This document shows, piece by piece, positions 1 through 7,690 of a stretch of DNA of 64,000 bases. Below the pieces are notes generated by a model. That model was not told the origin of the DNA. It did not search any database and was given only the letters and a program-made list of their open reading frames with translations. The position numbers and the translations under genes are program-made. This stretch comes from Bacillus sp. sid0103 (GTDB taxonomy: Bacteria > Bacillota > Bacilli > Bacillales_B > DSM-18226). Location of the stretch: the NCBI RefSeq assembly GCF_019219025.1, contig NZ_JAHUWN010000011.1, positions 62,001 through 126,000 on the forward strand. The letters run 5' to 3'. Each line of letters starts with the position of its first letter. Positions within the stretch are counted from its first letter, which is position 1.

Positions 1-1184
1 GGCGGTTCTTCCATAAAGTCGTCCTGTTCAATATAAATTTCTCTTGAGAATGGAATTTTCCTCATACCCATTTCAGGATTTTCTGGATTGATTTCTGCAT
101 CTAGGAGTTCAATTTGTCCTTCTGGGTAATTTGTAATGACAACCTTTAATGGGTTGATCACACCCATGGTTCGCGGTGCTTTCAGTTTTAGGTCTTCGCG
201 GACAAAGTGTTCTAGCATTTGTGAATCAACTGCCCCAGAACCTTTGTGAACACCGGTTTCCCGGACAAACGCCACAATTGATTCTGGCGTGAAGCCTTTT
301 CTTCTCATCCCGGAAATGGTTGGCATGCGCGGGTCATCCCAGCCATCCACGAACCCTTCATCTACTAATTGCTTAAGCTTCCGTTTACTCATCACTGTAT
401 TAGTCACATTTAAGCGGCCGAATTCAATTTGTTGTGGAGTGCTCTCCATTTCGCATTGTTCCACTACCCAATTATAAAGAGGCCGTTGATCTTCAAATTC
501 AATCGTACAGATGGAGTGGGTTACCCCCTCAATTGCATCTTCAATTGGATGGGCAAAAGCATACATCGGATAAATGCACCACTTGTCACCTGTATTATGA
601 TGGGTTGCATGGGCAATTCGGTAGATAACAGGATCGCGTAAATTGATATTTGGTGATGACATATCAATTTTCGCTCGTAGAACCTTTTGACCGTTATCAT
701 AGACACCGTCACGCATCTTTTCAAATAGTTCAAGGTTCTCCTCAATTGACCGAGTTCGGTAAGGGCTATCCTTTCCAGGCTCTGTTAGTGTCCCTCGGTA
801 TTGGCGGATTTCGTCAGCTGACAAGTCATCAACATAGGCTAACCCTTTTTTAATTAATAGAACCGCACGTTTATACATTTCTTCAAAATAATTAGATGCA
901 AATAATAAGTTATCCCATTCAAAACCTAACCATTTTACATCCTCTTTGATTGAGTTTACATATTCGATATCTTCTTTTAAAGGATTGGTATCGTCAAAAC
1001 GTAAATTTGTCAACCCGTTAAACTCATCAGCTAAGCCGAAGTTGATGACAATTGATTTTGCATGTCCAATATGTAAATAACCGTTTGGCTCTGGCGGGAA
1101 CCGTGTGATGATTTTGTTGTGCTTTCCAGTTTCAATATCTTTTATCATAATATCTTTAATAAAATTTGATGTGTGATTGTCCAC
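1..1184 (-). CDS. glnS: Glutaminyl-tRNA synthetase, C-terminus beyond window
   Basis: Class I aminoacyl-tRNA synthetase that charges tRNA-Gln with glutamine in the cytoplasm. I translated the minus strand by hand. It opens with a GTG start preceded by AAAGAGG at good spacing. The catalytic-core signatures follow in order: [17 protein letters not shown] (HIGH motif, about residues 25-45), LRFDDTNP, then [16 protein letters not shown] and the KMSKS-equivalent VMSKRKL in the middle. About 394 residues are visible, so the C-terminal anticodon-binding beta-barrels lie mostly outside the window. Alignment from memory with E. coli GlnS is close throughout. Glu-tRNA synthetase is unlikely because the [14 protein letters not shown] and DDTNP forms are GlnRS-type. 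Most Bacillota make Gln-tRNA by GatCAB amidation and lack this gene. Confidence 0.95.
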   Translation of the reverse strand, partial: MDNHTSNFIKDIMIKDIETGKHNKIITRFPPEPNGYLHIGHAKSIVINFGLADEFNGLTNLRFDDTNPLKEDIEYVNSIKEDVKWLGFEWDNLLFASNYFEEMYKRAVLLIKKGLAYVDDLSADEIRQYRGTLTEPGKDSPYRTRSIEENLELFEKMRDGVYDNGQKVLRAKIDMSSPNINLRDPVIYRIAHATHHNTGDKWCIYPMYAFAHPIEDAIEGVTHSICTIEFEDQRPLYNWVVEQCEMESTPQQIEFGRLNVTNTVMSKRKLKQLVDEGFVDGWDDPRMPTISGMRRKGFTPESIVAFVRETGVHKGSGAVDSQMLEHFVREDLKLKAPRTMGVINPLKVVITNYPEGQIELLDAEINPENPEMGMRKIPFSREIYIEQDDFMEEP

Positions 1185-1205
1185 CCTTTTCAACCTCTTT
1201 CATCT

Positions 1206-1245
1206 TGTCTAGCTCCAGGTCCCGATTAGCAGGCACCCTACGCAT
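1206..1245. repeat. Fragment of a Bacillaceae intergenic repeat
   Basis: The stretch beginning CTTGTCTAGCTCCAGG resembles the start of an intergenic repeat that recurs in many Bacillus genomes, as I remember it. Only the first 15-20 bases match, so this would be a truncated copy. It lies between the divergent glnS and oxidoreductase genes. I see no arms or coding content. Confidence 0.3.
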
Positions 1246-1431
1246 TTCATCTTTCATACTACATTATAAATAACATAAATACGGATATTTTTCCATTGTT
1301 CCCATCAAATCATGTATAAAACACGCGTGAAAAGGAAGATTTGGTTATTTTTTCGAAGTTTGGAATTGGCAAGTAGCGGTGAAAAAGACTACAATGGTTT
1401 CTTAAAGGTATATAAAGGAAGGGGAACTCTA

Positions 1432-2418
1432 ATGATTAATTTTGGAACAGTTGGGACAGGATGGATTACAGAATCCTTTATTCAAGCAGCACAACTTAGC
1501 GGTCAATTGCAATTAACGAGTGTCTATTCCCGATCAGAGGAAAAAGCGAAACAACTAGCCGATACATATCATGCTCCAAATTTATACACTGACATAGCAG
1601 AGATGGCTAAGAGTCCAGAGATACAAGCAGTATACATAGCTTCACCAAATTCAGTTCATTTTGAACAAACACTAATGTTTTTGAAAAATAAAAAGCATGT
1701 TATTTGCGAAAAACCAATTTTTTCAACGAGTGCAGAGTTAGCCACAGCCTACCAGACAGCGGAAGAAAATGGCGTTTACTTATTTGAAGCGATCCGTAAT
1801 ATTCATACACCCAATTTCAAAATATTAAAGGACAACCTTCATCTGGCTGGAAAGCTCCGGAGTACAATGCTGCCTTATATCCAATATTCCTCTCGCTATG
1901 ATTTATTTTTACAAGGTGAGGAACCAAATATTTTCTCAGCAAAGTACTCTGGCGGCGCGCTTGTAGATTTAGGTGTTTATCCACTTTATGTCGCGGTCGG
2001 ATTGTTCGGCAAACCGAAGCAGGTAAGCTATCATCCGGTCCTCCTTCGTAGTGGGGTGGATGGAAGTGGAACCCTTGTGTTAACGTATGACGATTTTGTA
2101 TGTACGATTCTTTGTTCAAAGATATCTCATTCGGAATTACCGTGTGAAATTCATGGGGAAAGGGGAACTTTCTTCCTTGAAGATGCGGCCCCGATTTCTA
2201 AAATTACCTTCGTTGACAACCGTGGATTAGAGAGAGAAACCATAAGTGTTGACCAAGAAGAACAAAACATGGTTTATGAATGTGAAAACATTGTTAGCAT
2301 CATTGAGACAAAAAATGATCAAGCATATCAAGAATTGAAGCGCTGGAGCGAAATTGTCCTCCAAATCACTGAAGAGGCTAGGAAACAAAATAACATCATA
2401 TTTGCTGCTGAGAAATAG
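1432..2418 (+). CDS. Gfo/Idh/MocA family NAD(P)-dependent oxidoreductase
   Basis: A 328-residue soluble dehydrogenase of the Gfo/Idh/MocA family. These enzymes usually oxidise sugars, inositols or related polyols with NAD(P). The N-terminal Rossmann motif is GTVGTGWIT at residues 4-12. The family signature EKPIF, with the catalytic lysine, sits near residue 92. The C-terminal alpha/beta domain contains GGALVDLGVYPLY, the usual substrate-side motif. The open frame begins 120 bases further upstream, but AAGGAAGGGG lies just before the chosen ATG and the Rossmann fold starts there. The gene is monocistronic and ends in a clear hairpin terminator. The exact substrate cannot be read from sequence. 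Confidence 0.9.
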   Translation: MINFGTVGTGWITESFIQAAQLSGQLQLTSVYSRSEEKAKQLADTYHAPNLYTDIAEMAKSPEIQAVYIASPNSVHFEQTLMFLKNKKHVICEKPIFSTSAELATAYQTAEENGVYLFEAIRNIHTPNFKILKDNLHLAGKLRSTMLPYIQYSSRYDLFLQGEEPNIFSAKYSGGALVDLGVYPLYVAVGLFGKPKQVSYHPVLLRSGVDGSGTLVLTYDDFVCTILCSKISHSELPCEIHGERGTFFLEDAAPISKITFVDNRGLERETISVDQEEQNMVYECENIVSIIETKNDQAYQELKRWSEIVLQITEEARKQNNIIFAAEK

Positions 2419-2421
2419 AAA

Positions 2422-2459
2422 AAAGGCCAGAGGGATTCGTTCCCCTGGCCTTGTTTTTG
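2422..2459 (+). terminator. Rho-independent terminator after the oxidoreductase
   Basis: A stem of AGGCCAGAGGG against CCCCTGGCCT is followed by TTGTTTTTGT, four bases after the stop codon. Confidence 0.85.
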
Positions 2460-2554
2460 TCATTCAATGGTTTGATAAGGGTTGACTTCCCCAAGAATCT
2501 TATTTGACATTTTAACGAATGGTTATGTGAACTCTTTATGAATTCAATATTCTC

Positions 2555-2570
2555 AATGATTTTTATCACA
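2555..2570 (+). promoter_or_regulatory. Possible Fnr-type half-conserved palindrome
   Basis: AATGA-N6-TCACA matches 8 of 10 positions of the Bacillus Fnr consensus TGTGA-N6-TCACA and lies about 55 bases upstream of the NapH-like gene. The right half is perfect and the left half weak. A redox gene being oxygen-regulated would make sense, but the evidence is only this partial motif. Confidence 0.25.
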
Positions 2571-2624
2571 TGCCATGTTTTGTTCGTTCATTATAGTTGA
2601 GATAGTAAGATTGGAGGAAATCAA

Positions 2625-3638
2625 ATGAAACCCAAAGCTTGGTATAAGAAACAGTGGAAACGTAAACCTGTCCAGCTGACAAGATATACCGTTCAGGGCT
2701 TATTTCTGTTGTTTTTACTATATGTTGGTCTACAGTTTTATCAATTTTATTTGCATTTTGAGACACTCGGAAAAACCCCTTTTGTTGAACGTCCATCTGC
2801 GGTTGAAGGATTCTTGCCAATAAGCGGTTTAGTTGCCATAAAGGTATGGCTTACGAGTGGTGAATTTGATGTGATTCATCCAGCGGGTCTCGTTTTACTC
2901 GCATTTTTTGTTGGTGCAGGTCTTATTTTACGTAAATCATTCTGCAGCTGGATTTGTCCCGTCGGTACTGCTGGTGAGTTAGTCGCTTGGCTGGGCAGGA
3001 AAATGTTTAAACGGAATTTTGAAATTCCAAGATGGCTAATCTGGCTTTTAACTCCGGTCAAATACTTGTTGATGTTATTTTTTGTTCTTATGGTTGTTCA
3101 AATGCCTACTTTTACAGCGAAAAGTTTTCTTGATGAACCGTACAATAAGGTCTCCGATATAAAAATGCTCCTTTTATTTACAAATCTTGGCGGCTTTACA
3201 TTGAAGTTTATTATTGTCCTCTTCATCCTGTCGTTATTCTTACGAAACTTTTGGTGCCGCTTCCTTTGCCCATATGGTGCCTTGATTGGTCTGGGGAGTA
3301 TTTTTAGGATTACAAGGATCGAGCGTAATGAAGATACGTGTACCAATTGCCAAATGTGTACAAAGGTTTGTCCACAAAGATTAAAAGTTCATAAGGTAGA
3401 GACAGTAAATTCACTTAGTTGTTCAGCCTGTATGTCTTGTGTAGAGGCATGCCCCGTAAGAGACACGCTAAGCATGACGGTTGCTCGGAAAAAGGTTAAT
3501 AAATGGTTTGTTCCGGTAACGTTCTTCGTGCTGTTTTTCTTGGTTATTACGATTGCAAAAATAACAGGCCACTGGGATTCTATCATTTCCTATGACGAAT
3601 GGAAACAGCTAATCCCAGAAGCTAAAAACATTAAATAA
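2625..3638 (+). CDS. NapH/NosR-like membrane polyferredoxin
   Basis: A 337-residue integral membrane iron-sulfur protein that probably passes electrons between quinol and a partner. It has an N-terminal membrane helix, a CSWICPVGTAGE motif (about residues 106-117) and a second CRFLCPYGALIG motif, the paired CxxxCP loops of the NapH/NosR/CcoG group. Two ferredoxin-type 4Fe-4S clusters follow: CTNCQMCTKVCP and CSACMSCVEACP. A last membrane helix closes the protein. ATTGGAGG precedes the ATG. No nap, nos or cco gene is adjacent and the gene stands alone with its own terminator, so the redox partner is unknown. Confidence 0.85.
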   Translation: MKPKAWYKKQWKRKPVQLTRYTVQGLFLLFLLYVGLQFYQFYLHFETLGKTPFVERPSAVEGFLPISGLVAIKVWLTSGEFDVIHPAGLVLLAFFVGAGLILRKSFCSWICPVGTAGELVAWLGRKMFKRNFEIPRWLIWLLTPVKYLLMLFFVLMVVQMPTFTAKSFLDEPYNKVSDIKMLLLFTNLGGFTLKFIIVLFILSLFLRNFWCRFLCPYGALIGLGSIFRITRIERNEDTCTNCQMCTKVCPQRLKVHKVETVNSLSCSACMSCVEACPVRDTLSMTVARKKVNKWFVPVTFFVLFFLVITIAKITGHWDSIISYDEWKQLIPEAKNIK

Positions 3639-3646
3639 TTGTTTAC

Positions 3647-3675
3647 TAGCAGCTGAATCCAGCTGCTATTTTTAT
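3647..3675 (+). terminator. Rho-independent terminator after the polyferredoxin gene
   Basis: A perfect 8-bp stem AGCAGCTG / CAGCTGCT with an AATC loop is followed by ATTTTTAT. Confidence 0.85.
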
Positions 3676-3761
3676 GAGAGAAGCCTGGTCATACTGTGAA
3701 GTCAGTAAACACATAGCCCACACTTCATCATATACATATTAAAAAGTAAAATGGGTGAGTT

Positions 3762-5741
3762 ATGATGTTTAAAAATAAAAGCGAATTAATAAACTGGATC
3801 TTGCCATATCTCCCACTTGGAGCAGAAATGGAATACCGAGATAAACAAGCAATCCTTCAATATATGGATATCGATGGGGATGGAATCCATGAAATCTTTG
3901 GGTTGTTTCGTCTTAACCGAAAATACTATTTATTTGTTCTTAAAGATTACATGGGTCATTTTGTCTATTATTATCCATTACCTCCTGAGGTGAAGAAAAA
4001 GGCAGTCCGAGAGCTATCGATTTCTCGAGAGACGAGAGCTGTTTACCTTTTCCCTGTTGTGAGGAAGGAAATAGGCGGAAATAAGTGGGGCTATATTGAT
4101 ACAAAAGGGAAGATAGTACTACCTGTACATTATGATCGTGCAGAGGATTTTCAGGAGAATGATTTGGCCATTGTTGGTTTAATGGACAAATCAGGAGTCA
4201 TCAATGCCAGCGGTTATTTTATTGTCAAACCCAAATACGACACAATTAACCCGTTTGCAGAAGGCCGGGCCGTTGTCAATGATTCTCAAGGATTCAAAGT
4301 GATTGATGAGAGTGGCAAAGAAATCACTGGCAAAGCGTATTCTATAATTGTTGGTGAATATAAAGAGGGGCGTATCCGCGCTGTGAAAATGGATGAGCAC
4401 GGGGAGTACTTATATGGGTATCTCAATAAACGAGGGAATGAGGTGATTCCGCTAATCTATGAATCTGCCAGTGATTTTGAAAAGGGGAAAGCAATTGTTA
4501 AAACAAAAGATGGTACCTTTCAACTCATTGATCTGACCGGCAAGGTCATCCACTCGTACCCTTATGCATTCGTAGGCAATTATGGTGAAGGGTTGCTCAC
4601 CTTTAAGGAAAGCATCGAAGGAAAGAGCGGATATATCGATGAGCAGGGGAAAACAGTCATCGAGCCTAAATTTTCACTGGCCGAGTCATTTATCGATGGC
4701 CGGGCGATTGTTAGTTTGTTAGAGAATAATAGAGAAAATTATGGTGTTATTGATCGAAACGGCAAGTTTGTGATTAAGCCAAACTATAATCAAATCTTAT
4801 CTCTAGATGAAGGGCGCTTTGCCATCGGAAAGGAGATTGACCCGAAGCAGCCTTGTAGGAGGTCTATTTACGCCTTAGCGGATTCAGATGGTCATATTCT
4901 AACCGGATTTAATTTTTCAATGATCACCAAATTTGAGGACGGCCTCGCGTCGGTGACCGATGAAGAGCATACTTACTTCATCGACAAACATGGAAAGAGA
5001 AAAGAACATCTGCCAATGGTTAGTGGCAGCGGCTGGCTTAGTTTTGAGAAAACACTGATTAAGGGGCATATTGACGACCACCTCCTCTATTTTAATCAGA
5101 CCGGAGAGTTGATCTGGAAGCAAAGTACCATACTCCCGCTAAATAACCAATTTTCTGTTGTCGAGTATAAGTACAAACCTAATAAGGATTATTTAGTTTA
5201 TTTTCCACAGATTGAAGGAATGAAGAATCCAGAAAGTGTAAATCGTACTTTAAAGGAGCTGGCTGGTGTAAAACCTGTGCCCGCACATAAACCGTTGGAA
5301 TCAAATTATACAGGTAATTATGAGGTAACATATTACAAGAAGGATTTACTGGTCATCAAAATTACAGGCTACGATTACCCGTTTTGTGCAGCCCACGGAA
5401 TGCCCATGGAAAAATATGCTCATATTAACTTAGAAACTGGATCGATGTATCAATTAAAAGACCTGTTTAAGCCCGGAAGCCCTTATGTAAAAGTAATTAG
5501 TGATTTGATTCAAGCTCAACTAAAAAGCAATAATCAATATTCGTCCTATCTATTACCAAATGAGTATCATGGTATACGAGCAGATCAGCCATTTTTTATT
5601 AGTGAGGCTGGACTGAATATCTACTTTAATCCATATGAAATTGCTGCATATGCAGCTGGGTTTCCTACCTTTACCATCCCGTTTGAAGATCTAAAAGATC
5701 TCATTAATAGGGAAAGCGAGTTTTGGAAATCATTTCATTGA
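3762..5741 (+). CDS. WG-repeat protein with C-terminal DUF3298/RsiV-like domain
   Basis: A 659-residue protein without a signal peptide. An N-terminal segment carries an EF-hand-like DIDGDG (residues 36-41). From about residue 105 to 430 there are eight or nine WG-type beta repeats, each with the pattern (W/Y)GYID..GK.VI.P.Y......F..G.A.V; KWGYIDTKGK is the first and clearest. The last about 150 residues, with AAHGMPMEKYAHINLETG and a closing EIAAYAAGFPTFTIPFEDL, match the DUF4163/DUF3298 (RsiV-like) fold. WG repeats are generally binding scaffolds, and no enzymatic motif is visible. Two ATGs are adjacent and either could start; GGGTGAG precedes them. Flanked by terminators, so monocistronic. 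Confidence 0.85.
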   Translation: MMFKNKSELINWILPYLPLGAEMEYRDKQAILQYMDIDGDGIHEIFGLFRLNRKYYLFVLKDYMGHFVYYYPLPPEVKKKAVRELSISRETRAVYLFPVVRKEIGGNKWGYIDTKGKIVLPVHYDRAEDFQENDLAIVGLMDKSGVINASGYFIVKPKYDTINPFAEGRAVVNDSQGFKVIDESGKEITGKAYSIIVGEYKEGRIRAVKMDEHGEYLYGYLNKRGNEVIPLIYESASDFEKGKAIVKTKDGTFQLIDLTGKVIHSYPYAFVGNYGEGLLTFKESIEGKSGYIDEQGKTVIEPKFSLAESFIDGRAIVSLLENNRENYGVIDRNGKFVIKPNYNQILSLDEGRFAIGKEIDPKQPCRRSIYALADSDGHILTGFNFSMITKFEDGLASVTDEEHTYFIDKHGKRKEHLPMVSGSGWLSFEKTLIKGHIDDHLLYFNQTGELIWKQSTILPLNNQFSVVEYKYKPNKDYLVYFPQIEGMKNPESVNRTLKELAGVKPVPAHKPLESNYTGNYEVTYYKKDLLVIKITGYDYPFCAAHGMPMEKYAHINLETGSMYQLKDLFKPGSPYVKVISDLIQAQLKSNNQYSSYLLPNEYHGIRADQPFFISEAGLNIYFNPYEIAAYAAGFPTFTIPFEDLKDLINRESEFWKSFH

Positions 5742-5743
5742 CG

Positions 5744-5771
5744 AAGGCAGGAAGCTATCCTGTCTTTTTTT
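5744..5771 (+). terminator. Rho-independent terminator after the WG-repeat gene
   Basis: AGGCAGGA / TCCTGTCT stem with a short loop, then a run of seven T. Confidence 0.85.
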
Positions 5772-5845
5772 ATGGAATCTAATGAAAAACGGTGTAAAAG
5801 TATGAAATAATGGTGATTAATGCAAGATCATTTTCGAGGGAGTGA

Positions 5846-6469
5846 GTGGGATTGAAAATTTATGATATTTCAAGAAAATTAATAAACGGGATGCCGGTTT
5901 GGCCCGGAGATACTGCTTTTCAATACGAGGTCTCGTGGCCAATGGAAGAAAGCGGCTCCGTTAATGTGGGCAAGCTCGAATTGAGTACTCATACGGGAAC
6001 ACATGTAGACGCGCCCTTCCATTTTGATAACCATGGAAAACGAATCATCGAATTGGATCTTAATCTTTACATAGGCTCTGCGAGAGTGATTGATATGATA
6101 GGGAAGGAAAGCATTGGTGCGGCTGACTTAGAAGGGATCGATCTTGATGGGTGCAAACGGGTGTTATTTCGAACCCTTGCATGGGAAAATCCTGATGAGT
6201 TCCCTGAACAAATCCCACATATTGAGCCAAACTTAGCTCCTTTTCTAGGGAGTAAGGGAATTCAGTTAATTGGCTTGGATGTCCCATCGGTCGATCCTAT
6301 TGATAGCAAAGAGCTACCGGCCCATCATAGCTTGAATGAACATGGCATTCACATTCTGGAGTCACTATTGCTCGATGAGATCGAACCTGGAGACTACGAG
6401 CTTATTGCCCTGCCACTGCCTCTAGTTGAAGGAGACGGGAGTCCAGTCCGCGCTGTCCTCCGAAAGTAG
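5846..6469 (+). CDS. kynB: Kynurenine formamidase (arylformamidase)
   Basis: Hydrolyses N-formylkynurenine to kynurenine and formate in tryptophan catabolism. The protein is 207 residues, the usual length of bacterial KynB. It carries the metal-binding signature HTGTHVDAPFH (His49, His53, Asp55, His59). The surrounding VSW..EESGSVNVGKL, and DVPSVDP near residue 150, read almost like Bacillus cereus KynB from memory. The end, GDYELIALPLPL..GDGSPVRAV, is also typical. Start is ambiguous: GTG (chosen, with AGGG five bases upstream) or a TTG six bases further in. No kynA or kynU is next to it, so the rest of the pathway must be elsewhere or the enzyme has another acyl-arylamine substrate. Confidence 0.9.
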   Translation: MGLKIYDISRKLINGMPVWPGDTAFQYEVSWPMEESGSVNVGKLELSTHTGTHVDAPFHFDNHGKRIIELDLNLYIGSARVIDMIGKESIGAADLEGIDLDGCKRVLFRTLAWENPDEFPEQIPHIEPNLAPFLGSKGIQLIGLDVPSVDPIDSKELPAHHSLNEHGIHILESLLLDEIEPGDYELIALPLPLVEGDGSPVRAVLRK

Positions 6470-6503
6470 AAAAAACGGTGACAGGCACCATAATAATAAA
6501 AAA

Positions 6504-6536
6504 GCGTGAATCACAAATTGATTCACGTTTTTTTAT
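6504..6536. terminator. Bidirectional terminator between kynB and a small membrane protein gene
   Basis: CGTGAATCA / TGATTCACG stem with a CAAAT loop. T-run on the right, A-run on the left, between convergent genes. Confidence 0.85.
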
Positions 6537-6540
6537 TCTA

Positions 6541-6912
6541 TTATGGGGTAATTTCACTGTTTGTTTGATTGGTGGTATGCTTTTTTCGATAAATAAACCA
6601 ATAACCTCCAAAGCCAATGATAATAAATAAACTAACTAAACCTGGAACAACGTAATTTTTTAAAGAAGGCTTAGCAGGCTTCACTTGTTTAGGAGCCAAT
6701 GTGTCCTGCTCATATTGTGTTCCGGTTTTTTTATTTGTTGATATTTTTTTATTATGAACTGGTGAGAGGGATATATTCTGTGCTGCAGCACTTTTCACTC
6801 TGACATTTTGAGGAGATGAAATGGTTAATTGAGAATCGGCAAAAACATTCGTTCCTAAGAGCAAAAACAACAGTGATGTGATAAGCGCAATCTTATTAAA
6901 CATCATTTTCAA
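6541..6912 (-). CDS. Small exported single-pass membrane protein, unknown function
   Basis: A 123-residue protein with a cleavable-looking signal peptide (MMFNKIALITSLLFLLLG to about residue 25, ending VFADS). A polar, probably extracellular segment rich in Ser, Lys and Thr follows. A C-terminal membrane helix (VVPGLVSLFIIIGFGGYWFIY) is followed by a basic tail RKK. The layout resembles an LPXTG-less anchored protein, since no sortase motif is visible. I do not recognise the family. It is convergent with kynB and shares a terminator with it. The first residues may begin at either of two nearby Met codons. Confidence 0.6.
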   Translation of the reverse strand: MKMMFNKIALITSLLFLLLGTNVFADSQLTISSPQNVRVKSAAAQNISLSPVHNKKISTNKKTGTQYEQDTLAPKQVKPAKPSLKNYVVPGLVSLFIIIGFGGYWFIYRKKHTTNQTNSEITP

Positions 6913-7049
6913 CTCCGCATTATTGTAATCTTCCTGTTGTTCATTCTATCACCGATTTCTGCAGACGAAATCTAATTGAGGGAATTGTTCACAAAGCTTT
7001 CGAATTTTAATAATGGTGATAAACTGAATCATAAACTTAAACTCTTAAC

Positions 7050-7101
7050 AATGGGGAGCGAGAATGATTTAAAGAACTGCTCCTGGTGAGCAGTTTTTTT
7101 T
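7050..7101 (+). terminator. Leader terminator with a competing antiterminator, upstream of the DUF5658 gene
   Basis: AACTGCTC / GAGCAGTT (7075-7082 with 7088-7095) followed by eight T is a strong intrinsic terminator, yet no ordinary gene precedes it on this strand. GGGAGC at 7054-7059 can pair with GCTCCT at 7079-7084, which would break the terminator stem. A TTGTTC/TAATAA-type promoter lies around 6980-7010. The arrangement looks like an attenuator for the gene starting at 7284. Confidence 0.5.
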
Positions 7102-7271
7102 GAAAAAAGTAATCTATATTAAGAACGAATTTTTGAAGAAACTTGAGCTGCTGTCTCATGCAGCTCATTTATATTCCTAAGGTGTTCGTTTTTAAGAACC
7201 GATGAAAGAATTCATAGGTATCATCATAAGTATTACTAGAAATAATGGAAACTAATTGAACTAATTCATTT
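7102..7271 (+). other. Structured, non-coding leader stretch before the DUF5658 gene
   Basis: About 170 bases without an open frame. It holds a strong hairpin GAGCTGC / GCAGCTC (about 7144-7166), flanked by outer complementary arms AACGAA and TTCGTT, so it can fold as a long two-level stem. Together with the upstream attenuator this gives a roughly 270-base leader. No known riboswitch consensus recognised. Confidence 0.35.
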
Positions 7272-7283
7272 GAGGTGGCATTG

Positions 7284-7583
7284 ATGAGACTCTGTTTATT
7301 CCTGCTAATCGCCGGACTGTTGGATGCTGTTCTGACCCATTTTGGAATTGCTTCAGGTATCGTTGATGAAGGAAATCCAATGATGAAACTGGTAATTGAA
7401 AAAAGCTGGTCTTATTTCTACATCATTAAAATCTTACTGCCCCTCCTCTTGCTTGGGTTGTTTTACTTACGCCCATTAAATGGATGGATTCGGACACTAT
7501 TGGTTTCCACCTGCGTACTTTACCTCTCCGTCCTTGTCTATCATATGGTTTGGATTGTCCTCTATTTTAATTCAGCATCATGA
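7284..7583 (+). CDS. DUF5658 family small membrane protein
   Basis: A 99-residue, almost wholly hydrophobic protein with three predicted membrane helices, and FGIASGIVDEGNPMM between the first two. This (T/I)..G....E.NP pattern is the DUF5658 hallmark. Function unknown. The frame could begin nine bases earlier at a GTG, but GAGGTGG sits five bases before the ATG at 7284, so that start is chosen. Preceded by the long structured leader described separately. Confidence 0.7.
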   Translation: MRLCLFLLIAGLLDAVLTHFGIASGIVDEGNPMMKLVIEKSWSYFYIIKILLPLLLLGLFYLRPLNGWIRTLLVSTCVLYLSVLVYHMVWIVLYFNSAS

Positions 7584-7690
7584 CTTAAACTCTATTCCCA
7601 ACTAGACACTCCAAGGTTATTAAGTTAGTATCAATACGATATGGAAAGACGAATAATAAGAAAAATGATTTTTATATAAAGGAGTTCAAT

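Noticed and set aside
1312..1431. Forty extra N-terminal residues on the Gfo/Idh/MocA protein
   Set aside because: No ribosome site upstream, and the Rossmann fold begins at the ATG at 1432, which has one.
6472..6490. GGTGACAGGCACC after kynB as a repeat or operator
   Set aside because: A near-palindrome of a kind often seen in Bacillus DNA, but only one clear copy here and no supporting context.
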